DNA from: Acanthamoeba lenticulata
Taxonomy: Eukaryota; Discosea; Longamoebia; Acanthamoebidae
NCBI GenBank assembly: GCA_002179805.1
Contig: NAVB01000811.1
Coordinates: 1-11,145 of the forward strand
Length of the DNA: 11,145 nucleotides
Reading direction: 5' to 3'
Made by a program: the position numbers and the translations under genes. Each line of letters opens with the position of its first letter. Within the stretch, counting starts at the first letter, position 1. The notes beneath the pieces are model-generated. The model saw only the letters and a list, made by a program, of their open reading frames with translations. It made no database searches and had not been told where the DNA came from. Positions 1 through 8,172 of this stretch are shown one piece after another.

Positions 1-1
1 C

Positions 2-3000
2 AGCGTCTACGCGTTCGCCAAGCAGGGCACTGTGTGGGAGAAGGCCCCTAAAGATCCTCGTGCCCCGCTGCCCTACAGGCCCTCGGCCTATGGTCAGGTT
101 GCGGTAGGTTGAGGCCTCTGCTGTTATGTTGTATTCTTCATGTTGCCTTCTCACCCGTTTATCTACCAATTGGATCGATCAGTACGACCCCTCCGAGATG
201 CAGTATCAGGAGGAGCAACGGTGGAACTCAAATAAGAAAGCCAATGACATTTATGTCAAGAGCCTTGGTTGGGAGAAGGCAGCTGATGAGGGCTACATCA
301 AGTACTCCTTCCTTTTCTTTGATCCCCTGCCCAGTTCTTTCCGTCCGCCCCATGATCTCACAGCGCGAGCTGCAGAATCCCCTATTCCTACACCAGTTCC
401 CCCAAGGGCTTTGCCGATTACTCTGAGGCCTGGTGGTTTGCCCACTACCGCATCAAGACGTCGTACAGTGAGAAGGTGCAACCTTTTGCGCTCCTTTCGT
501 ATGTTATGTTATTTTATTTTTATTTTATTTTTGAGTTCCTTTTGTATTTAATTATTGTACCTTCCTGCTTGGTGGCGTGCAGGAAAAGCCATTCCACAAT
601 CCGGAGCTCTGGCGCTGGCGGCTGCTGCTCTCCGATGAAGACGAGGTCACGGGCTATGTCCAGTTCAACATCGGTATCGTCACACCGCCGCTCACGCCAC
701 GTACACGAGGACCGACCGGAGGTGGATGTGGGGCGCAGGTCACTTTGAGCGCTTGGTCAAGGAGGGCAGGTGGAAAGAAGAAGTGGCCTTGGCCGAGCGG
801 ATGCTCTTGGTTTCTCTGCTCCGGGATTCGTACCAAGTCGATTGCGCGTACGTGTGGCCTGCCCTTCTCAAGGTCAAGGAGTTCCTTGGTTGGATCACAT
901 GAACTTGAACGCTCGCTCACGTTGCGTGACTCGTGACTCGTACGTTGTGCGCAGGTTCTACGAACAGCAGACCATCCCCCGGTGGATGCTCAACAAGCGC
1001 GAGGAAGACCAAAGAAGGGAGCAAATTGAGGCCTCGCAACAGCAGGAAGCGGCCGCGCAAGCCGGAGAGGAGAGCAAGGCACGTCGTCGGTCCTCCCACC
1101 ACCTGGTACCCAGCGAGCTGATCCCTACAGTAAAACCCCTGCAGAAGGAGGACGCGGAACCTTTCCGGGTGGACCAGCCTCAGGGCGTGACGGCGCAGCT
1201 CTACAACTACCAGAAGGAGACCCTCACCTGGATGAAGGAGATCGAAGAGATGGTGAGTCGAGACCTCGGCTGGCCGATCGTTCGCCTCTTGTCGTGGGAA
1301 GAACGGACAGGCAGTCGCGTACGACTTTCCACCCCATCCCCACCACGTTTATCGATGGAGGGATGTCCTCAAGATTCAACGTGGTGCTCAACCGGAACAG
1401 GTGCTGTTTGACGAGGATGGCGCGGTTTTCACGTACTCGGCACTCAACAAGATGCATCACCTGCGCACGTTGATCACCCGCGGCGGCATGCTCGCCGATG
1501 AAATGGTTCGCGCTTGGCCCCGCTCCTCGTGTTTTTCTCGTGACGGTCATGACTATGTCGACAAAGCCGTTGACCACAGATCTCAAATGCAGGGACTGGG
1601 CAAAACGTTGGTGGTTCTCTCCCTGATCGCCTTACAGAAGTCCCACACGGACAAGATCATCGCCCGCGACGATCAGCTTCGTCCCCTGGACGAGGTTCGG
1701 CGCTTCCTTGCCCCTTCAGACTTCAGGGTTGCTCATGGCAATGGTGCCTGTGCAGAACACGTTCCGGTCAAAGGCCACACTGGTGGTGTGCCCCAACCAT
1801 CTCTGCAAGCAGGTTCGTTCGCTCTCCTTGCGTCTGGGAGCAAAGCCAGATATTTGACCGGCCGTCGTGCAGTGGGAAAGCGAGATCAAGAAGCACACCA
1901 ACCCGCGACTCAAGGTGTTTGTGGTCAACACCGCGCGTGCCCATGAGAAGATCTCCTACCGGGACGTCATGAACGCCGACGTTGTGGTCGTGTCCTTCAC
2001 CTTCCTCAGGTAGGCGCCGCGCTCGCGCTCGCGCTCGCACTCTTGCTTCCGCTCGGCCTGGAGACTCATGCGCCACCGCACGTGCGCACAGCAACCGGAT
2101 CTACCTCACCACGAAGCCCTCGTGCACACCGAGCCAGCTCAAGGAGGGCGCGCGTTCCGCCAGGGACTACGACCCTCTGCGCGCCTTCGCGCCGGTCTTC
2201 CACCAGTTCAGGTTCGTGGGGGGTCCTGGTTACCGCGAGCACACGACGCGTTTCCAATACTGATGCAAAGAACAAACTCGCGGTACCAGGTGGATGCGCA
2301 TCGTGCTGGATGAAGGGCACGAGGTCATGACCGATGCTGAGGGGGAGCCCATCTACGGCGTCATGAGCGATTACCAGTCCGTGTTCCGGTAACACAACCC
2401 TCTTTTCTCTTGTCTGCAGCTCGTCCGCTCGGATCCTCACACCGGTGCCGGGACAGCTGGTACGTCACGGGCACGCCCTTCATGGCCGGCATGAACTCCC
2501 TCCGTGGAGTCCTATCCTACCTCGGGGTCAAGGTCCAGGAGGAGGACAAGGACTGGCCCCAGTATGTCGTACGTCACGTCCTTTGGTCCAGCGATGTTGC
2601 ATAGAAGCTGCGTCATTTCTAAAGCACGTATGCGAGCAATGTCGCGATGGTCTGGCGTGTGGTGCCTAGATTGGCAAAACGGGGAGCTCGGTCATTCAGC
2701 AGGAGGCCCTTCGCAACCTCTACTGTCGTCACACCAAGGCCAGCGTCGGCGGCGAATACCACCTTCCCGGTGTGGAGGAGGAGGTGCGCTGCTGCCCGAG
2801 CTCATCGCGGGGCGGCATCTGAGGGTCAATCGAGGCTGACCCGTGCGTGACGTCGTTTCCTCTGACTACCAGGTGATCTTGATCCGCCACACGATCGTCG
2901 AGCGCGCGCTCTACGAGGTGGCGCGCGTGGAGGGGCGCGAAAAGGAGATGTTCCAGCTCTGCAGTCACCCGCAGATCTCCAACAACCAGCGCCGGTTCGT

Positions 3001-4509
3001 GGCTGCCGTTTAAAACATCGCTTGCGCTGCTGCGCTCTGGGGCCGACACGCCTGGCGCGCTACACAGGATGCTGGGCTCGGAGCAGAAGAACCTGGGCGA
3101 GATCTTTGAGCAGGTGCTCGAGCACAAGCGTGCGCAGATCGTGGAGTCGGAGAAGGAATTGGAGCAAACCCGCCGCGACCTGGCCACCCACGAGTTGCGC
3201 CTTGCAGAGATGGAGGCAAGCCTGTCCCTCTTCTCTGAACCCACCGGCCACTTCATGTTGGGACTGACGATGATGTGCCTCGCCCCAAATCAGGCCGAGT
3301 TTAACGCCGCGCTGAGAAAGGATGCCGCCTGGAAGCCCAATCGCGTTCAGAGCGACCGCAAGCGCGGCATGGAGACGAACGTCCGGCGTGAGCGCAAGGC
3401 CATCGTCAGCCTGGAGAAGAACCTGGTGGCCTACCGCCAGTCGCTCGAAGTGCTCGAACAGATGAACCAGAAGCACAATATCGCGCCCACACTTCGCGCC
3501 GATGACCAGACGATGGACGACGACGAGAAGAAGCCCACCGCCGGGGCCATGTTTGATCAGACATCTCCCGCCACCGACGCGGCCTCGGTGCCGCATGCGC
3601 GGTACATGTCCGAGGACGAAGTCGATCAGTCGCTGGTGGAGCGCTACGGCTCCAAGATGGCGCACCTCTTCGTCTATGTGCAGCAGCTGTGCGAGGCCGA
3701 GGAGAATCGCATCATCATCTTTTCGCAGTGGGACCAAATGCTGGGCCAAGTCGGTACGTCCCTTCCTCCTCGGCTACGGCTCTGAAGAATCCTCCACATG
3801 GGGCCTCTCTGATCTCTTCTTTCGTGCCGCGCGATAACTGGCCATGGATCATCATGGTGCCTCTCTGCAGCCCAAATCCTGGAGGACAACGGCATCGCGA
3901 CAGTGTCCTGCCGCGGTACGCTCAACTCTTCCTAGGTGGTACCAGCTGCCGGCATCTCACTCACGGCTTCTGTGATGGTAATGGCACACAGGCAACGTGC
4001 ACCAACGCAACAAGGCCATTGGCGCCTTCCAAAGCGGCTCCGCGAGCAGCGCAACGGATGGACCTCGCGTACTCATGCTTTCGCTGGTACGCCCACGCCG
4101 TGGATTCCGAGCCTTTTGTCTGTTGCCCGAGACCTGACGGCGTGGTGGTTCTCTGCAGGAAAACGCGGCGTCGGGCACTAACCTTACGGGGGCGACGCAC
4201 ATTCTGCTGGTGGACCCCATCTCGGGATCGCGCAAGCGTGCGCGGGCGATCGAAGCACAGGTACGAGCCTCCGCTGTTTTCGCCTTTTCGTTCGTGCGCT
4301 GAACAACAACTCGTCTGCGTTGTTGACTGCTGCGCGACCAGGCCATCGGCCGCGCGCACCGGCTTGGCCAAACGCGCAAGGTGACGGTCGTCCGCTTCAT
4401 CGTCGTCAACACTGTCGAGTTCGACGCCTTCCTCAAGAACTACGCCGGCGGCGGTGACGCCAATGACGAGAATGATGAACAAGAAGAGATGACGACCGCT
4501 GCCTCCTAA
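2..4509 (+). CDS. SNF2-family ATPase/helicase, SHPRH/Rad5-like, 5' partial, 20 exons
   Basis: Superfamily 2 DNA-dependent ATPase expected to remodel chromatin or act in DNA repair in the nucleus. Exons: 2-103, 183-301, 397-475, 583-673, 739-847, 955-1252, 1401-1505, 1593-1694, 1756-1812, 1873-2009, 2092-2211, 2290-2388, 2457-2568, 2670-2783, 2873-2994, 3068-3753, 3871-3915, 3992-4086, 4159-4260, 4342-4509. They total 2862 nt: 953 residues plus TAA, with all phases agreeing. Residues are numbered from the window edge. Seen: YNYQKETLTW (Q-motif-like region), Walker A LADEMGLGKT (Lys about 305), VVCPNHLCKQW (Ia), motif II DEGH (447-450), RWYVTGTPF (III), VERALYE between the lobes, a charged coiled-coil-like stretch (about 590-720), IIIFSQWDQML (IV), NAASGTNLTGATHILLVDP (V) and QAIGRAHRLGQTRKV (VI). 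The first about 250 residues are Trp- and charge-rich, with no domain I recognise. No Cys/His RING is visible between the lobes, unlike Rad5 and SHPRH. The start codon lies upstream of the window. The ATPase assignment is firm; the subfamily is a guess. Confidence 0.93.
2010..2091 (+). repeat. Intron with short GCTCGC tandem repeat
   Basis: Tenth intron of the SNF2 gene. Positions about 2019-2040 are an imperfect tandem run of gctcgc hexamers. It sits between the donor GTAGGC and the acceptor ACAG at 2091, so it is not translated. It looks like a simple microsatellite with no assignable function. Confidence 0.6.
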
Positions 4510-4591
4510 GGCTATGATCATCGAGGCGCCGGTTGGTAGTACTTGAGCCACGCGCATCAATCAAAAAATCCTCGTTTTGTCATCTTCTACT
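4510..4591. other. Convergent intergenic spacer
   Basis: Only 82 nt separate the stop codon of the SNF2 gene (plus) from that of the small minus-strand gene. Both 3' untranslated regions and both cleavage sites must fit here or overlap into the opposite gene. An A-rich run (caatcaaaaaa, about 4557-4567) could act as a plus-strand 3'-end element, but no AATAAA is present. Nothing else is seen. Confidence 0.6.
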
Positions 4592-5095
4592 TCAAGGACT
4601 CGGGTGGTTCACCAAAGCAGCGAGATCGTCCACTTGTCGGGCCACGGCGTCGATGGCGCTCTCCATCGCGTCAACCGCGACGGCAGCCTGCTTGAGCCAG
4701 TCGCTGCGCTCGAGGAAAGCCACGCTGCTCGCGTGGGCGCGGTCGTGTAGGGTGGTGACCTGCTCGTCCAACCGCCTCTGCTCGGCAGTCGCCGTCACTC
4801 GCAACTCTTCGGGTGTGCTGGTCTTCACCTGCCGCGCAAACTCAGCCAAGCTCTCCTTTTCGTGTCGTCGCTCATTCGCGTCTGCATGCGTATCCGCCCA
4901 TGTAGCGTTGTGTTAGCATAACTTCAAGGTCACCGCAAGGAAGGGCGCCCCCGCACATGAGAACAGATCTTGCGTCTCGCGCTGGTGCAGAGGCAAGTAG
5001 ACGCCAACGAGTGATTCCTTTTTCGCCAACATCGCTGCCAAGTCCTCCCCAATGTCCTCGAGCGACAGGGGCCAAGCAGCCCCATGCGTGCTCAT
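4592..5095 (-). CDS. Small predicted helical/coiled-coil protein, function unknown
   Basis: Two exons on the minus strand: 5095-4957 and 4881-4592, joined across a 75-nt intron with donor GTGCGG and acceptor GCAG. The product is 142 residues. The ATG at 5095 is the first in frame with the MSTHGAAWPL start. The other nearby donor candidate (GTGACC) would join in the wrong frame. The first 46 residues are acidic and mixed. After residue 47 the protein is Ala-, Glu-, Gln- and Arg-rich with few helix breakers, for example EQRRLDEQVTTL and AVAVDAMESAIDAVARQV, consistent with long amphipathic helices. This layout recalls small BLOC-1/BORC subunits, and QRRLDEQVTTL loosely resembles a segment of BLOC1S1/GCN5L1, but the similarity is too weak for a name. 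The gene shares a 104-nt divergent upstream region with the aminotransferase gene. No signal peptide or membrane segment is visible. Confidence 0.68.
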
Positions 5096-5199
5096 CTTGT
5101 TGTGTGGGGTTTTTAATTCTCTAATGATTTCTTCTGTTCTTCTTGCCTTTTCTCCTTCTCTGGGCCACTGACGGTCAACGGCCACAGACGCAACCCAAG
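5096..5199. promoter_or_regulatory. Probable bidirectional promoter region
   Basis: The 104 nt between two divergent ATG codons (5095 minus, 5200 plus) must hold both 5' untranslated regions and both promoters, unless either gene has an upstream non-coding exon. The middle (about 5110-5163) is strongly pyrimidine-rich on the plus strand. An AT-rich patch (tttttaattctctaat, about 5109-5124) lies near the minus-strand start and could serve as a weak TATA-like element for that gene. No recognised transcription-factor site is claimed. Confidence 0.5.
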
Positions 5200-7188
5200 A
5201 TGATGAGGAACAGCAGAAGGGCAGGTTCGGCACTGGCTTCGACGAGCCTCCGCATTCATGGAAGGACGAGGTTGGCGGCACCTCTGGGAACCACGTGGCG
5301 CAGCGTGCAAACCACCAGCGGCGCGACCAAGGGAGCCAAGCCTTTGCTGATGATTCCTGGTCCCATCGAGTTCAGTGAGGGAGTGCTTCAGTCCATCTCC
5401 CTTCCCACGCTCAGGTACATCCTGGTTTTTCAACTGTTGCCCCGTGGTGAACTGATGCAATTTGCAGCCATGTGTCGCCTGAGTTCATCGAGTTGTTCGG
5501 TCAATCCCTCGAGCAACTTCGTTCCGTCTTCCTCACGGAGAAGGGCCAGCCCTTTGTTCTGGCCGGCTCTGGTGCGCCTCTTTTGCCCTCATTCTCTTCC
5601 TCTCCTTTTGGCCCCTTATAGAAGTGGCCACACGCGCAGGCACGCTCGGGTGGGACATGACGGCCTGCAACCTCTTGCAGAAGGGCGACAAGGCGCTCGT
5701 CGTCAACACCGGCTACTTCGGCGACCGCTTCGGCGAGTGGTATGCTTGTTTGTCCCAAAACAGATTACCCTCAGCGACTGACTGTAGAGATCCTGCTTGG
5801 CTCTTGCTCCCCATTCAAGCCTCACGGCCTATGGTGCTGAAGTGACCCACGCGCGCGCCGCCATTGGCGACTGTCCCTCCGTCGCCGATGTTGTCCAGCT
5901 GCTCGGTCAAAGGTTCCCCAGACCCTGACCAGGCCTCGCCTGCCCCACCGGGACGTCCAAGCGTTTTAACCGCTCTTCGCCGTGTAGGGACTCGTTCAAG
6001 ATGGTGACCTTGACCCACGTGGACACCTCCACGGGCGTGCTGGTCGACATCAAGTCCTTTGCGCAGGCCATCCGCAAGCACAGCCCCAACGCCATCGTGG
6101 TCGTCGACGGCGTGTGCGCCTCTGGCGGTACGCAACTGCTCCCGCCGCCGCCGCCGCCGCCGCTGACAGGCCCTGGCTGATCATCGAGTCTCGCCTGCGT
6201 GCACGCAGGTGAGGAACTGCGCATGGACGAGTGGGACGTCGACGTGGTGCTGACAGCCTCGCAGAAGGCTATCGGCGTGCCGCCGGGCCTTGCCATCCTC
6301 ATGGCCAGCCAGCGCGCAATGGTGCGGGCAAGAGAGAATCTCCCTCGCTGCCTGCTTTTTGAATCGTCCTCACATTTGCGATGTTGCGGGGCGCAGTCGC
6401 TGTTCAAGTCGCGCTCGACCCCCGTGGCCAACTACTTCTGCGACTGGGCCAAGTGGCTGCCCATCATGGAGAGCTATGAGGGCAGGAAGCCGTCGTACTT
6501 TGCCACGCCCCCGGTCAACCTGATCCGTGGCCTGCACACCAGGTGCGCATCTCGCCGTGCCCAAGAGATTGCCGCGAGACCCCTTTATTGATTATCTTCT
6601 TCTTGCGTGTGTGTTCCTCGCACTTGGGCAGTCTTTACGAGATTCTGAGTGAGGGCGAGGGAGCCATGGACAAGCGCTTCAAGGCCCACCAGACTGCGGG
6701 CAAGGCCGTCAGGCAGGCCGTCAAGGCGCTCAATCTCACCGTGCGTAATCGTCACCTCGACCGTGAAGGAGTGGCCCGCTGACGAGGCTTTCGATTGTTT
6801 GGCTCGCAGACTGTTGCAATTTCAGAGAAGCTCTCGGCCAACACCATCACGGCCGTGCGTTTCCCGCAAGGCGTCACCGCACCTGCGCTCCTTCCTAAGA
6901 TCAAGAGCCACGGCGCGGAACTTGCAGGTAAGTTGAACGCGACGCACACATGAGCTACGAGCCGCAGGCTGACCTCACCGTTTCTCTCTTGCAGGCGGGC
7001 TGCACCATGCCATCAAGGCCGAGTACTTCAGGATTGGGCACATGGGCGTCTCCGTCACTGACCATGGCCGCGGTCACCTCGAGCAGACCATCAACGCTGT
7101 GGAGCAGGGTCTGGTCGAGTGCGGCTACACCAACTTCGAGAGGGGCGCTCCTGTTGACGCCCTCAAGCGCACCCTCGCCAGCCAGTAG
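5200..7188 (+). CDS. AGXT: Alanine-glyoxylate aminotransferase, mitochondrial-type leader
   Basis: Class V PLP-dependent aminotransferase converting glyoxylate and alanine to glycine and pyruvate. Ten exons: 5200-5414, 5468-5571, 5640-5739, 5820-5912, 5988-6127, 6209-6321, 6397-6542, 6632-6740, 6810-6927, 6995-7188. They total 1332 nt, 443 residues plus TAG, with consistent phases. Landmarks: LLMIPGPIEF at about 49-58, AGSGTLGWD near the PLP phosphate site, FGDRF, MVTLTHVDTSTG, VVVDGVCASGG with Asp211 (pyridine nitrogen contact), ASQKAIGVPPG with the Schiff-base Lys237, and RIGHMG with Arg392 (substrate carboxylate). Family roles of these residues are from known structures. Residues 1-45 contain seven Arg and one Lys, many Ser/Ala/Thr and no acidic residue, as in a mitochondrial presequence. 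The C-terminus is LASQ, not a peroxisomal SKL-type signal. Start: first of two adjacent ATGs, in frame with the leader. NDUFS5 begins only 80 nt after the stop. Confidence 0.93.
6128..6208 (+). repeat. Intron with CCG trinucleotide repeat
   Basis: Fifth intron of the aminotransferase gene. Positions about 6142-6163 are an uninterrupted run of ccg units. Donor GTACGC and acceptor GCAG flank it. It is untranslated here, and its length may be polymorphic between strains. Confidence 0.7.
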
Positions 7189-7268
7189 TCGGCAAATACC
7201 TCGCATTCCGGCAAAGAGCAGAAAATTATATTCTTCTATCTGGCCGCGGCTCCCAAAAATCAACAACA
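7189..7268 (+). promoter_or_regulatory. Short promoter/5' UTR of the NDUFS5-like gene
   Basis: Eighty nt separate the aminotransferase stop from the next ATG on the same strand. The stretch contains one AT-rich patch, gaaaattatattc (about 7221-7233), a plausible TATA-like element about 40 nt before the ATG. The start context aacaacaATGgcg resembles a good eukaryotic initiation context. The 3' UTR of the upstream gene must share this space. Confidence 0.45.
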
Positions 7269-7765
7269 ATGGCGGCCACTAATGCCTTTGGCTTTCAGGG
7301 TGCTGGGCGGTGCTACCCAATCTGGAGGGACTATTCCCTTTGCATGAATGGCTCTTCACAGCCCGGCGAATGTGTGCCATTCTTTGAGGACTATGTCACT
7401 TGCACCCACGGCTGGGTACCCCCCCCTCTCTCCCGGATCCAACCCCTTGGCGATTTCGAATCTCCAGGACATTTTAAGCTGATTACAGTGCAAATTCACC
7501 CCGCATTGATTAGGCCGACCCGAAGAATAAGGAGTATCTCTTGCGCCAAGTTCAATTGGAGAAGGAGCAGCAGGAGTGGTACAACAAGTACGGCAAGAAG
7601 ATGGAGGGCCACGTGCGAACATTCGAGTCGAGAGCGCAGTACCATGAGTGGAAGGAGAAGGTTGCTGCTGATGCCCGGGCTTCAGGTCGTCGTGTTGTGG
7701 TCAAGGAACAAGATGCCTCTATGGAGGACCTCAAGGCCTACACCAAGGAAAAGCTCAACCTGTGA
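7269..7765 (+). CDS. NDUFS5: NADH dehydrogenase (complex I) subunit NDUFS5-like, twin CX9C
   Basis: Accessory subunit of respiratory complex I, expected on the intermembrane-space side of the inner mitochondrial membrane and imported by the Mia40 disulfide relay. Two exons, 7269-7415 and 7514-7765, join in phase 0 across a 98-nt intron to give 132 residues ending in TGA. Exon 1 carries both motifs: GRC-YPIWRDYSL-C (Cys15, Cys25) and EC-VPFFEDYVT-C (Cys35, Cys45), spaced as a classic twin CX9C fold. The GRC lead-in matches the family pattern of animal NDUFS5, and the motifs and size are compatible with it. Exon 2 is a charged helical tail (EKEQQEWYNKYGKK ... LKAYTKEKLNL) longer than the animal tail. 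There is no cleavable leader, which is normal for this class. Another small CX9C protein is possible, but NDUFS5 fits best. Confidence 0.85.
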
Positions 7766-8172
7766 CCTCTTTCTCGCCTGTAAGCTCTGGAATGAACGTG
7801 ACCCTCTCTTCGTGAGCGCTTGCTTTCCCGTTCCTCTTTACCTTCCTTGGGCGGGTGCGTCTTCTGAATGTCACTGCCCACTGCACCATGATGCGGCATG
7901 TGAAGCAGGCCCCGCTGCGAGAGTGGGCGTCCCTCTTTGTCCTCACGCGACGATCACTACCTCTTGTATGAGCTAACAGATATAGCGTCTCAACGTCCCC
8001 ATAACTTCTTTGTTGTAAAGGCTGGCAAAGCCGATTGCCGTGGCCACTGGCTGTTGACTCCAGTGGGCGATCGGCCTCACGCTTGGGGCCTTCGTCGTCT
8101 TGAGCTTTCTACGCCGTTAAATCACATTTTATCTTTATTTTATTTCAGGTTAAAGCAAGAAGGCGAGGGGCA
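7766..8172 (+). other. Intergenic region with a possible 5' UTR splice acceptor
   Basis: About 407 nt without a convincing coding exon. The left part is presumably the 3' UTR of the NDUFS5-like gene. The right part is the promoter and 5' UTR of the acyltransferase gene. The most structured piece is an AT-rich and pyrimidine-rich tract at about 8117-8146 followed by AG at 8147-8148, which reads like a 3' splice site; GTAAAG at 8015 could be its donor. Alternatively the tract is a core-promoter AT patch. An open frame crosses 7937-8350 but shows no family similarity. Confidence 0.5.

Noticed and set aside
1695..1719. Alternative early acceptor at 1719 for the eighth SNF2 intron.
   Set aside because: It keeps the frame, but it would make a 25-nt intron. 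The acceptor at 1755 gives 61 nt, in line with the others.
3257..3293. A possible 37-nt mini-intron inside SNF2 exon 16.
   Set aside because: Removing it would shift the frame of the helicase C-terminal lobe, and it is shorter than every other intron here. The exon reads through without it.
3060..3749. A 229-codon open frame on the minus strand inside the largest SNF2 exon.
   Set aside because: It is the antisense shadow of a GC-rich coding exon whose sense frame carries helicase motif IV and joins in phase to its neighbours. The antisense product shows no recognisable family.
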